Part shown: positions 34,797-45,156 of the stretch, one piece after another | How the letters are laid out: every line of letters begins with the position of its first letter | Position numbering within the stretch: position 1 is the stretch's first letter | NCBI GenBank assembly: GCA_963920635.1 | Contig: OY987302.1 | Location: 43,589,500-43,653,499, forward strand | DNA: 64,000 nt | From: Pseudeuparius sepicola | Taxonomy: Eukaryota; Arthropoda; Insecta; Coleoptera; Anthribidae | Direction of reading: 5' to 3' | The notes under the pieces: model-generated | Told to the model about the DNA's origin: nothing | Database searches by the model: none | Seen by the model: only the letters and a program-made list of their open reading frames with translations | Position numbers and translations under genes: made by a program

Positions 34797-35015
34797 GCAT
34801 TTTAGGAGCATGACGTCACGCCCCTAAGAAATTTGAACTTTATATTTAATTCTAGCCACACAAATAGTGAGAAAAGGCCCATTATTACAAAATCTCCAGA
34901 AATTTTCAAACTCGCCAAATTTGGCAGCATATTATGCTATCTTGAATTTTCCGAATATGACCAAATTTGTGCTCGAATCATAAAGCCATATTTACGTCTA
35001 TAATAATCATACTAG

Positions 35016-36622
35016 CGTTGACTGACGTATTTATAAAGACTTCTCACGGCTATAGCTTTATGTCCTGGAAAACAGATGGCTCTGATGGCTAACAATGTAT
35101 TCTGCATTGTATTTTATCTCCGGAAAGCGCATGGTGAGCATCGAATTGATAAGTACAATGGAAGTCGCACAGGTACCACTTTCATTGTTGTTTGGGGCAG
35201 CCAACTCTAGAGAGAGATAGGTTTCAAATGGCAATGAGTAAGACAAGGACGCCTAATGAACGTGTCAGCTAATTCAGGCAAAGGAGGTATATAGGGATGT
35301 TGCATATGAATGGGCTAATTTAATGGGCATGTTCCGTAATTCTCTTTATTGTATGATCTGTATTCCGAAATTCGGGGCTTGTTTGTAGGAATGAGAATTT
35401 TTCTATATAACCACAATTATGTAAATATTGCACAGAAAAGCACAGAAAAAAGTAGTGAATTGATTAAAAAAAATTACCTACATGGCAATTTTATGTACCT
35501 GGAAGTAAATTGAAACAAATAAAATACAAATTACAAAATAAAATTTTATTTAAAATAAAGGCGACAAAATATCTAGGATAAGGTATACATTTTCAACTTT
35601 AATTACTTATCTTAATTGATTTATTAATTTTAAAATTCAATTTAATAGGAAAAGCATGTAAGACGGGTAGCTTTTACATATTTTTATATAATTTTTAATG
35701 TTTAGGCATCTAACAAAAAGAATTACAAATATTTACCTTATTAAAGGGACCATAACCTCAAGATTAATTCCATCTTTGACTTGAGCTAGGTACATTAGCA
35801 CAATATTTTGCCAGTTTTCCCTTGATAGTTTCTATCATGACTTGGAAAATAAAAAAACTGTAGTAATTACATACTTTTTAAGTTTGCGCTGCCCAAAATT
35901 ATCTATGAAATTGCTCTCAATAAATTGTTGACTACAAATGCAAGTAAATACTTGTAGACAGTACAAAATTTTTCCTTTTTATTGCTGCAATCCACTTGTC
36001 TCTAATATCACCTTATCTCTTGGAAACTGCAAAGTTCTTAGCAAAGATTTTTAAGACGTACGAATGAAAAGAAACCCCACTATTCTTATTCTTTCCGCCC
36101 CGTTTGGTACATCCAAATACACAACAGTAGTTGACCCTCTTTTTTGTAATTTACAACTTAAACAGAAAGAATATAGCCACAGCCACATAGCTAAATTAAA
36201 TTTTCTCTCCGATCTTAAAATATAATATTAAACCAAACACCAACTAAGAAAACTCAACGCCGTTTTATACGAAACTGCCACCACGACACGAACACAAATC
36301 AAATATAAATAATACAATAATTACTCATAATATTCGTATTGGGACTTGGGACAGAAACAGAAGGAAAATTAAAATGACGTTTGACAACGGAATTCGTTTG
36401 AAGCACAGGGCACAAAAATAGAAAGTTAGGATAAACACCTCTTTTGTGTTATGTGGTTTTTGCCGGAATCAGCTGATTTATTTACTATTTCACTTACTCA
36501 AGTTTGGCTGCCAGTTTCTCTCTCTACACTTCTTCCATCTACTTGTCATTAAAATGATGGTGAGCCAAAAATGTGTCAGACGTGACAGCCGTGAGCAGTC
36601 TTTAATAATATATCAGTCAACG
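35016..36622. mobile_element. P-like DNA transposon relic with THAP domain
   Basis: Terminal inverted repeats begin CGTTGACTGACGTATTT at 35016 and CGTTGACTGATATATTA (reverse of 36622). Both are followed by AAAGACT-CTCACGGCT, and similarity continues for about 60 bp. ATACTAG occurs directly before the left end (35009-35015) and two bases after the right end (36625-36631), a probable 7-8-bp target duplication. A minus-strand THAP zinc-finger remnant lies inside. Terminal repeats, duplication length and a THAP domain together point to the P superfamily. No catalytic region remains. Confidence 0.7.
35873..36135 (-). pseudogene. THAP zinc-finger domain remnant
   Basis: Reading down from 36135, the first frame gives NYCCVFGC, then GVSFHSYV. 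A neighbouring frame gives DKWIAAIKRKNFV, and a third gives ICSQQFIESNF ending in RKLKK. These are, in order, the parts of a THAP domain: C-x3-C, the FH motif, the KW-x-AI-x-R-x-NF segment and the CS-x-HF box. Here the zinc-binding histidine of the last box reads glutamine. The domain is DNA-binding and is the N-terminal domain of P-element transposases as well as of several host proteins. One stop and two frameshifts break it. Confidence 0.8.
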
Positions 36623-37254
36623 ATATACTAGACTGTCATGTTGACCAACGACTAGTCTTTTCATCAACAAGACTTGTATCTTATGAGTCCGAACACAGAA
36701 ATAAATTTGGCAATCGCTTCCAAAGAAATATAATTTTCCTGTTCCCTTCCGCGTTAAGTACATACTCGCCAGCACACCCGAAAGCATAAGTCAAATGTTC
36801 GAGGTGCCCTCTTTAGTTTGGTTGCTAGGTACAAAAAAACACTGCCTATAGCAACTCTTACGCAGCAAGGATCTTAAAACTATTACTAAAATATGTGTAG
36901 CAACGTCAAACTTGTGTCAATTTTAATAAGGTTTCACAACGATGGTTTGAGTTATTTGGCGCACGGTTGAAGCACTCGACTACTAAATCATAAGTAGGTA
37001 TTATACATTATACCCGGTTTATGTGTCACACAAAGTGCAACTTTTTTAATATTTCTTTTATTATCGTTACATTCTGCATAACATATTTATCACTGATTAT
37101 GATTTCTAGTAATTCAACAATGGTTACATATAGGTATAGTGAGGAGATTATAGGTAGGTACTCATGTTTTAAATATATAACTTTTCCGTCTATTTCCACG
37201 AGAGAAACACATCCCTGTCAAAAAAAGGCAAGGATAATTTAAAATATCACTATG
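36623..37254. other. Unassigned interval
   Basis: No coding region or repeat is recognised. Confidence 0.4.
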
Positions 37255-38110
37255 CACTTTCCATCAGATAGTTATCATAAACTCCTGGACAAATTTAACG
37301 CACCACCTGAATTAATCTAAATATTTACAATAAAAACAAAATAAAACTAAGTTACATTGAAATGATAATGAACACCTACAAATTAGTCAAACATTACCTT
37401 AACATCACCTTAATTTGCCTTACTGTTTTATTAAAAATGTGTTTTTGCTGAAAATGCATAAATAAGCTAGCATAACTCCAAATTTAAAAAAAAATCAGCA
37501 GAACAGAATACCGCTCCACTTCTTATCACTGCGTTCATGCGTCCCCAGGCATGCTTTATCAAATGTTCATCAAAAACTTGCGAAATATTCCCCCATTCTT
37601 CAATAGCGACGTCTATGAGTTGGTTGTGATTAGCAAGAGGGGGGGGGGTCTACGATTTCGAATCTTTTTTTATTGAGATAGTCCGATAGATGATCTATAG
37701 GATTCACGTCAGGACTGTTAGGTGGCCACTGTAATAAAGGGATATTAACATCATTTAGGTAGCTAATAACCTGTCTAGCCACATGGAGATAGAGTTATCC
37801 TGATGCATGAATAAAAAATTAGGTCCAACAAACGGGGCACAAGGCATTACATGTTCGACAATAATGTTGTCTAAGTTATATTGGGCAGTCATAGACCTCC
37901 TATGTATAGGGACCAACCCCGTACGAGTATCGCAGCAAATTCCCCCCACCACCAAAAGGTACTTTAGGAGAGATACTGCAGCTGGTAAACCTTTCTCCTA
38001 GCCTTCGCCAGACACGCTTACGTCTATCTGAAGCTTTAAGGCTAACTCTAGTTTCATCGGAGAACAGAACTTGTTTCCAATCATTCTCTGGTTAGCAATA
38101 GTTTCTTGGC
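37255..38110 (-). mobile_element. Tc1-like transposon relic
   Basis: A minus-strand Tc1-type transposase relic ends near 37460, followed by about 170 bp of 3' sequence and CTGGACAAATTTAACGCACC near 37286, which resembles a Tc1 terminal repeat. The transposase start and opposite terminus are not recognisable. Confidence 0.6.
37460..38110 (-). pseudogene. Tc1-family transposase remnant
   Basis: From high to low coordinates the minus strand gives WKQVLFSDETRVSL (first catalytic Asp) and KRVWRRLGERF. Next come PFGGGG and, in the 37955-37755 frame, FMHQDNSISMW with the second Asp. WPPNSPDVNPIDHLSDYL follows, where the third catalytic residue, normally Glu in DD34E Tc1 enzymes, reads Asp. The enzyme would cut and paste its own element at TA sites. 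Several frameshifts and stops occur, and the N-terminal DNA-binding half is missing, so it is dead. Confidence 0.85.
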
Positions 38111-38665
38111 CGGTCTTCTGTTCGAGACGATATAGCGATATTTTCGAACATCTGCTAATCATATAAATTACTGTACCAACTGGTTGACAAATTTAGTTTA
38201 AGCTAGAATAATTCTGACAATTTATTTTAAATTAAATAAATCACTCCGCCAAACATTTTTACACGCTGTTCGCCGGAGTTAAAGTTTTAATTAGTTCGAC
38301 GAAGTCTCTCCTTTAATATCTCCGTAAATTACAACAAGCACTGAGGCATTTTTTGGTTGGAGTTTTCAACTTCAGAAGGCCCACTAAACTGCTTTTGACA
38401 CAATTACCGACCCTTATTTGTACAGATATTAAAATGGAAATTTTAATTTCGCCCTTTTGCAATATTGAGCACTGGATAATAATAAGCATTGATTTATTCC
38501 GAGAAATGTTTTTTTTATTTAAAAATCAATTGGATACGCTATTTGACTAAAACCAATTCTCACGGATTCCTGGTGAAGTTTATTGGTGACAAGTCACCGA
38601 ATAATAATAAAAACCGTTTATAAATTCTGTTGTATATTGCACATATAAAAACATTTTTTTACTTC
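38111..38665. other. Unassigned interval
   Basis: Nothing recognisable. Confidence 0.4.
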
Positions 38666-38975
38666 TAACCTGAGAAATCACCATTATTTACTTCATTCCT
38701 CTAATGAGAAGTAATATTTCTCTACCTAGGTAAATAATGATAATAAAAAAATACCTAGGTAAATAATGAAAAATTTTCTATGTGACATTTAAAAATTAGT
38801 GTAATTTTATCAGCTTGACAACTGAACTCCCGCTACTTGATATTTTGAAGTATTTGAAAAAAGCGAGAAATGAAAAAATTCTATATACACTTCTGTTGAG
38901 AAGGCCATTATTTACCTCGCTACGCGCCTCAGGATATAAAAATGCTCGGTAAATAATGGCTCACTTCTCAACCTA
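38666..38975. mobile_element. MITE with ~26-bp inverted ends and CATTATTTACC repeats
   Basis: The ends TAACCTGAGAAATCACCATT and TAGGTTGAGAAGTGAGCCAT (reverse strand) are imperfect inverted repeats. Inside, CCTAGGTAAATAATGA is repeated twice near 38727-38770 and CATTATTTACC recurs in inverted orientation near 38909 and 38950. No coding content. Confidence 0.6.
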
Positions 38976-39311
38976 GGTGTATAATATACTATTTTGCACC
39001 TGGCTTGTCTATTATAAGCGATAGGGATAATCAGGTAAAGACTTGTTTTATTCTAGATACTCAATTTATTAAAAAATAATAATGCAAAAATTGTCCAGCT
39101 CTGAGCATTTCGTTCGTATCTTTCCTTTACATTTTGAATTTGGAGCCGAAACCCCAACAGAAATTAAGTTATGTTGACGCACACATGCAGTTAATACATT
39201 TCAGTTAAAGTCAATAATTAGTTACATTTTTTTTCTGACGAAAACAAACTAATAAATATGGAATTTTGGCGAGGATAAGGTAAATACCGCAAGCGTGTTT
39301 TAAAGCAGGTA

Positions 39312-39523
39312 CAGTTGGCGTCAGACGAAACCGAACGACGTAAAGCCATTTTCTAGATACTTTTGGGGTAATAATTCCCAAAATCCATTCAATAAACAAG
39401 GGATTCAAGCTCAGACCGAGAGAAGAAGCGTATGACGAACGCGACGTTGCCAAATGTTAGAACAGAATCCAAATATTCCAAGGAAATGAATTTTTAGCGT
39501 TCGGTTTCGTCTGACGCCAATCG
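39312..39523. mobile_element. 212-bp MITE with GGCGTCAGACGAAACCGAACG ends
   Basis: The inverted ends share TTGGCGTCAGACGAAACC and CGAACG, and TA flanks both sides (39310-39311 and 39524-39525). The GCGACGTTGCCAAAT word inside resembles words near 52545 and 58395. Confidence 0.8.
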
Positions 39524-40610
39524 TACATTGGATGTGAGAGACATACTGATATATTTTGGAATTAAACTGGTTAATTTTTATTTTAAAATATGAACTGTTT
39601 ATGGCAATATGCAACAGTAAAGTGACAAGGTCATTTTAACAGCGGCAGTATGTAGTATATCATATTTAGTGAACACATTTTTTCGTACATACTCTATACG
39701 CGACTGAATTTAAGATGCCAACGCCCCGACGGGACAATGCGAACTAATATATTATAATGGGCCATCGTTACCATGTGAACGGTGCTAGCCTTATTGGGTC
39801 TACACTGCGTTGTTCTTTGTTCTTGTTCATTGTCGGCATGGCCCATAGACTAGTTTAGCATTGAGCCTATAGGGGGCGTATTTCTTATATTCAATGGCGT
39901 ATATAGGTAAAAAATTTAAATAAATAACTATAGGAAAATAAACGCCTGTGTGACAAATGCTTCGTAGAAGAAACTTAACTTTTAAGTAACGCTTGTCAAT
40001 GTGCATCTTTTGGAGAAATTTATTGAAAATATTTACAAAGTAGAATTCTTAAATTCAGCTCGTAAATCTCCCCAGAAAACGATATTTCAAGAGCAAGTAA
40101 ATTTCAAGCATTCCCAAGAAAATTAATTTTTAAATTAACTGTCATCTTTCCAGACAAATGATAGGCATCAAAGGTGGCCAAATTAAAGAAATTCAATACA
40201 GAAAGTTCTATTTAAGTATGTAGGTATAATGCTCCAGAGGAGTCCTAAGCAAAACACATTTTTTCATTGCTTATTACTTAAAATAATTTAGCTTCAACAA
40301 TGTACTATTTGTAATAACTGAAGCGAGATTTAAGATCCTAGTGGCAAATTATAAAGACGAAAGTCCGTCGCGTTGAAATTATTAAGACCTGGGAGCGAGC
40401 TATATAATTTTTAAAGAGAAAATAAAGTTGAAAATATCAACCAAATTTGAACGTCAAGAATATGAGCAATTTTCTTTGTCACATTATTGGCTATAATAAA
40501 AGTGAAGTAAGTGCATTCTGGAAGCACTTATTATTGTAATATTATTTTCTGAAAGTAAACCTTATTTTTATTCAAAAGAGAAAAACCGTAGAAAACCAAG
40601 TTAAATCAGA
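39524..40610. other. Unassigned interval
   Basis: No coding region, repeat or RNA gene is recognised. Confidence 0.4.
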
Positions 40611-40668
40611 ACATAAGGTTCTACCGAGGGGGAAATCATTGGGGCATTTTAGTGTACAAGTCAGAGGC

Positions 40669-40778
40669 ATTTCGGTGAATTTCGGGGCATTTCGAGGAAT
40701 TTCGGGGCATTTCGAGGCATTTCGGTGCATTTCGAAGCATTTCGGGGCATTTTGGTGCATTTCGGTGCTTTTCTTACG
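40669..40778 (+). repeat. 10-bp tandem array (GCATTTCGGG type), 11 units
   Basis: Eleven consecutive decamers of the form TTCGGGGCAT, with substitutions mostly in the middle GG/GA/GT positions, run without indels. The 10-bp period leaves all frames open over the array, giving a spurious minus-strand frame rich in Asn, Ala, Pro and Lys. A similar shorter array in the same orientation lies at 43194-43252. Confidence 0.92.
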
Positions 40779-41299
40779 TATACGCATGCGCAAAGAGGGA
40801 AATGTGGAGAAAAGCAAAGCGGGGTAACCGGTAACCGCCACGTTCGGTCGTTCCCAGCCCGCCAGCGCCAGAGGTGCGGTATTTAAACCCAAATACGGTC
40901 TACGGTCCGAACGTGGCTACGGCTACCGTACGCAATTGTACGGTAATTATACAGTATAAATGTATATATTGTTTAAATATTATTTATTTTATTGAATGTT
41001 ATTTGCAAACTGGAAGGACAAATTTTAGTTTTAATAAATATTTGCACTGATTGACAGATATCGTTTTTTGTACTTATTTATAATTATTTCCGTTTGTGTC
41101 CCAAACACAAAGCACTTAATTTCGCTCTTAAATACAAGATGGCAGTGATGCAAACCAGGTATAACCCCAAAATACGGTAATGTGTAACTTCAAGGTTGGC
41201 AGCGCTGCAGCCCGCAGACCTGCACTCGCAGTCGCCCTGGTCGAACGCATCAAATGACGGCACTTCCGGTTATACCGGAAGTCGATGACAACTTCGTTA

Positions 41300-42405
41300 T
41301 TTTAAATGGAACACCCTATATTTTATTGCATTTTTGGATTCTACGGAAAATTCTAGGTACATTTCATGTATCATGTACTATACCTAAATTCAACCGTCTT
41401 TGAGATATTTGCCATTTTAGAGAAAAAATGACAGATGCAGACCCGTACTTAATTGACAGTTTCTTCATAACGGCTACATATTTCGTAACTTGCTCTTGGC
41501 ATTTTGTAGTCCAAGGCTTGGTGCAGGGAAATACCATAAAGAAAGTTTCCGATCTTGTACAGGGTGCTCACAAAAAATTATTCAAATATTAATTTAAAAA
41601 ATGCCAAAAACTAAAAATTTTCAAATGGAAACCCCCATTTTATTTATAATAGCCGTATTCAGCACAAAAAATTAGGGCAAGTTTGTGTTTGGCTCCCTAT
41701 ACCTAAATGTTATCATTTTCGATTTATTTACAAAAAACTAATTTTCCACTTCTTCATCAAGGGGGCGTTTTTTTAAGTTTGATAAATCTAGTTGGCCATG
41801 GCTGATTATACGATTGTCAGAGAATTAAGAAATGTAATTTAGTTTAAAATTATTGTAAACAATGCCGGCACGGTTAAATTACGCAAACGAAGACTATTTA
41901 AATTTATTTATTATTTATGGAGAATGTAACAGAGTTATATCAAGAACTTGTAATACATTTGCTGCTCGATATCCGGAAAAACCGGAACCATTATCAAACA
42001 CTGTTAAGCGAATAATGCAAAGCTTCAAAAATTTCGGTGCTGTCAAGGCAACAATACAAAAGAATAAGCCAATTGTAAACAACACAGATAATGAAATTGA
42101 CGTTTTGGGATTCTTCGCGGAATATCCAAATAAATCTATAAGACAGTGTTCTGTAGAGTCAGGAATATCATGATGTTCAATTAACAGAATATTGCAAAAA
42201 CATAAGTTTCACCCGTTTTCATTTTCAATGGTTCAACAGTTGAAACCCATCGACTTCCCTAAACGAGTGAATTTTGCAGAATTTATTCTGACGAAGTTTC
42301 AAGAGGATGAATCATTTTTTGAATAATATTATTTGGACTGATGAAGCAAAATTTACTAAAAAGAGTTACCGATGAAAAAATTATTTTTTAAATGGAACGC
42401 CCTAT
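41300..42405 (+). mobile_element. Degenerate CAGGGTG-group transposon with transposase half
   Basis: GGAACACCCTATA at about 41310, TA-CAGGGTGCTCAC near 41560 and GGAACGCCCTATA at 42391 are end-like motifs of the CAGGGTG group surrounding a transposase fragment. The copy looks like the product of several internal deletions, so true ends are uncertain. Confidence 0.5.
41862..42360 (+). pseudogene. Tc1/mariner-like transposase, N-terminal half
   Basis: Opening at ATG 41862, 103 codons encode a helix-turn-helix-type N-terminus (YANEDYLNLFIIYGE, AARYPEKPEPLS, then RIMQSFKNFGAV). After a TGA at 42171 the same frame continues with INRILQKHKFHPF, QQLKPIDFPKRVNFAEFIL and, after a frame break, WTDEAKFTKK, the first catalytic aspartate. 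The sequence then ends at an end-like motif (42391), so the rest of the DDE domain is deleted. Order and wording match insect DDE transposases whose first helix-turn-helix is often catalogued as DUF4817. Not functional. Confidence 0.8.
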
Positions 42406-42724
42406 ATATTTTTTTAATAGAGCAAAAAATTACCATTCCAAAAATATATAACACTTAATGGTTTACATAAGTAGTTTTCAATTACTAATAACTTTTATGA
42501 TTTCATGTATAAAATTGGAAGCGCGCCCTTTCAACAAGTAGGCTTTGGACGGTGAGACAATGAAACAACCGTGGAAAAATGTTTACTGATACCTGTCAAA
42601 TTTTCAGTTAAGCTGTTAAGGCAGTGTAAAGATTTTTCTATTCTTGTGTAATTTATAAACTATAAACAATTTATACAAAAATTTGAAAGTTATGAAAAAT
42701 GGGATATGATAGTCTGTTTTATAA

Positions 42725-42865
42725 TAATCCGGGGAAAATGCAGATGCAGATGCAACGAACAATTTATACTACGAGCGGTATCCAAAGAGAAGACATCCTT
42801 TCAAGGACATTTCTGCAAGATTGCTACTCAATTTGATAAATAGTGGGCATTTTGAAAAGGATAGG
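42725..42865 (+). pseudogene. Second Tc1/mariner-like transposase N-terminal fragment
   Basis: The frame starting near 42733 gives ENADADATNNLYYERYPKRR followed by HPFKDISARLLLNLINSGHF. This is the same type of N-terminal DNA-binding region (YERYPxRxHP signature) as in the fragment at 41862 but clearly another subfamily. Only about 45 residues remain and no catalytic residue is present. Confidence 0.65.
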
Positions 42866-43193
42866 CAGAAAAGGTATACGAGTTAAACAGAGATAGGCAT
42901 TTTCTCATAGGCATTCGATTATTATCTTTCAAATATTTTATTTAGGTATTATTTTTTTATAACAGAGGGTATTTTTATGTTAGCATATTGTTTCATGTTT
43001 TAAAGTGTATATTTATTTATAAAAGAGGACTTTTATTTTTACAATAAATGATATTTAAATTATAACTCTTGTGATTTTGTCTTAGTTGGTAGTTACTATA
43101 TAGGTAGGTATATTTCAACCTCTTTTGCCTAAGATTGAACTTTTGCATTGCCAAAAAATAGCAAATAGAGTGTCCCGATGGAGAAATTCATGG

Positions 43194-43252
43194 AGCATTT
43201 CGGTGTACAAATAGGGGGCATTTCGGTGCATTTCGGTGCATTTCGCGGCATT
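43194..43252 (+). repeat. Short GCATTTCGGT array, partner of 40669-40778
   Basis: Four to five GCATTTCGGT-like units are interrupted by GTACAAATAGGG. Just downstream, GCATTTTAGTGTACAAG (43267) repeats exactly the 17-bp word at 40644, and GATTTCCCCCTCGG (43295) is the inverse of CCGAGGGGGAAATC at 40624. Confidence 0.75.
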
Positions 43253-43533
43253 TTTTGCTCAAAGGTGCATTTTAGTGTACAAGATTTGGGTACCGATTTC
43301 CCCCTCGGGTTCTACTCAAAACATACTGTAAACAACGGTATATATTATACTGGTCTCGGTTTGACAACTATATAAAATAGTGTCGTCTGGCGTACAGTGA
43401 GCAAGAAAGAATAATAAGAGATTTATGTATAATATGAATAATAATTAAGATTATGTTGTATAATACACATAGTTATACCTATACTTCTTGCGCTTATTTG
43501 ATTTCTTATTGCAGTTATATGTTGCACATTGTA

Positions 43534-44420
43534 CAGGGTTATTCACTGAGAATTGACCCCCCCACCTAACTTTTTTGTTTATTAAGATAAAAGGGTGATT
43601 CAAAAAACAAAGTCAATGGTTCGACGAATACTTTTTTTTATGCCATGACCGTTTAGTGTACAGGGTGTACCGAAAAAGTAGGACCAATGGCAACTTAATT
43701 TTTTTAAATAGAACACCCTGTATATTATTGGATTTTTGAAATCTGCTCATCAAGGCAATCAAAATGATATTAAACTTAGTGGCATTATCTTTTTCCGTTT
43801 TTGAAAAATTCCGTATTCAAATTTTATACTAAATTTATTTAACTCGAATTTGTGGATCTCGTGATAAAGATAGACGATCAATGTAATAACGAAAAATATT
43901 TGTTTCAAACAAGAGAGTAATATAGGGAAACTCCAAAATGTTTAGGAGCCTTTTCAAATTTTACTGATTATATTCTCGAAATAAAGAATTTCAGGAAAAT
44001 CGTAAAAGCTCCTAAACATTTTGGAGTATCATTATATTACTCTCTTGTTTAAAACAAATATTTTTCGTTATTACATTGATCGTCTATCTTCATCACGAGA
44101 TCCACGAATTCGAGTTAAATAAATTTAGTATAAAATTTGAATACTTAATTTTTCAAAAACGGAAAAAGATAATGCCACGAAGTTTAATATAATTTTGATT
44201 GCCTTGATGAGCAGATTTCAAAAATCCAATAATATACAGGGTGTTCCATTTAAAAAAAATAAGTTGCCATTGGTCCTACTTTTTTGGAACACCCTGTACA
44301 CTAAACGGTCATGGCATAAAAAAGTATTCGCCGAACCATTGATTTTGTTTTTTGAATCACCCTTTTATCTTAAAAAACAAAAAAGTTAGTTGGGGGATCA
44401 ATTCTCAGTGAATAACCCTG
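43534..44420. mobile_element. CAGGGTTATTC palindrome (887 bp)
   Basis: Ends read CAGGGTTATTCACTGAGAAT inward and are flanked by TA (43532-43533 and 44421-44422). Arms of about 420 bp are close to identical, with landmarks GTCCTACTTTTT, CTGCTCATCAAGGCAATC, GACGATCAATGTAATAACG and CTCCTAAACATTTTGGAG. About 130 bp inside each end sits a second CAGGGTGT-type terminus (43663 and 44299), so an older palindrome appears to be wrapped by a newer one. Confidence 0.92.
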
Positions 44421-44553
44421 TACATATCTCTCTTATACTGCTTGTCCCCGATAACCTGACCATCTACAATCTACAGGAATGTGTGGAATGCGTTGACGTT
44501 GATTGGTTGGTTTGTCCACCCTACTTCGCACGGCGGCGTTCTGAAATTGCATA

Positions 44554-44606
44554 GTTTAACCAAAGTCTAGAGATAGTATTCTCTAGACTCTAGACTTTGG
44601 TTTAAC
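44554..44606. repeat. 53-bp palindrome with AAAGTCTAGAG arms
   Basis: GTTTAACCAAAGTCTAGAG is followed by a short spacer and its reverse complement (with TCTAGAC duplicated once). Two more copies of the same core palindrome are at 51404-51479. Confidence 0.85.
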
Positions 44607-44891
44607 GTCCTTCTCACTGCCATTTATTACAATTGGCAATGCCGAAAGAGATGACGCGTGGCTAGCTCGTGCGCCTATCTAAACCTAATGGTTGCTCTTG
44701 TTTAGTATTGCAGAGACGCCTTAGTAGAGGGTGTGAAGCATAGCACCCCCTTTCCTCTCAGGTCCTGGTATTCAAGTTATAGGAGCCAAGCAGTACCTAT
44801 TTGATATGCTCTTATGGCTATATTCTTACCCATTGTACGCCAGACGACACTTTATTATAAGAGTTACCAGAGACGTATGGTGTATACTGTA

Positions 44892-45156
44892 CGGGGTTAT
44901 TCATATAACATTCTACCCCCCTTAACTTTTTTGATTTTGCGTAGATTTCGAAAATCGAGAAATATACAGGATGTTCCATCCAAAAAACACAAGTTTGGTA
45001 TATATATCTCCAAAACGAGACATTAATCTGTTTTCCTGCATACACAACTGATATTTCAAGAAAATTTTATACAATTTTCATATTTAGGTACTTTTTTTCC
45101 AAAATAAAAAACAAAAAAGTTAAGGGGGGTAGAATAATGTTATATGTATAACCCTG
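44892..45156. mobile_element. CGGGGTTATTC MITE (265 bp)
   Basis: The terminal inverted repeats (GGGTTATTCATATAACATT on the left; an imperfect mirror on the right) include a CCCCCC/GGGGGG block. TA flanks both sides (44890-44891 and 45157-45158). Ends resemble the 43534 palindrome, so it is probably a smaller cousin. No coding content. Confidence 0.9.

Noticed and set aside
38727..38965. CRISPR-like spaced repeats (CCTAGGTAAATAATG)
   Set aside because: Only a few units, some inverted, inside a MITE; insect nuclear DNA is not expected to hold CRISPR arrays.
40572..40892. 106-codon minus frame with repeated Asn-Ala-Pro-Lys and Cys words
   Set aside because: It is produced by the 10-bp tandem array, whose period leaves frames open; flanks show no coding pattern.
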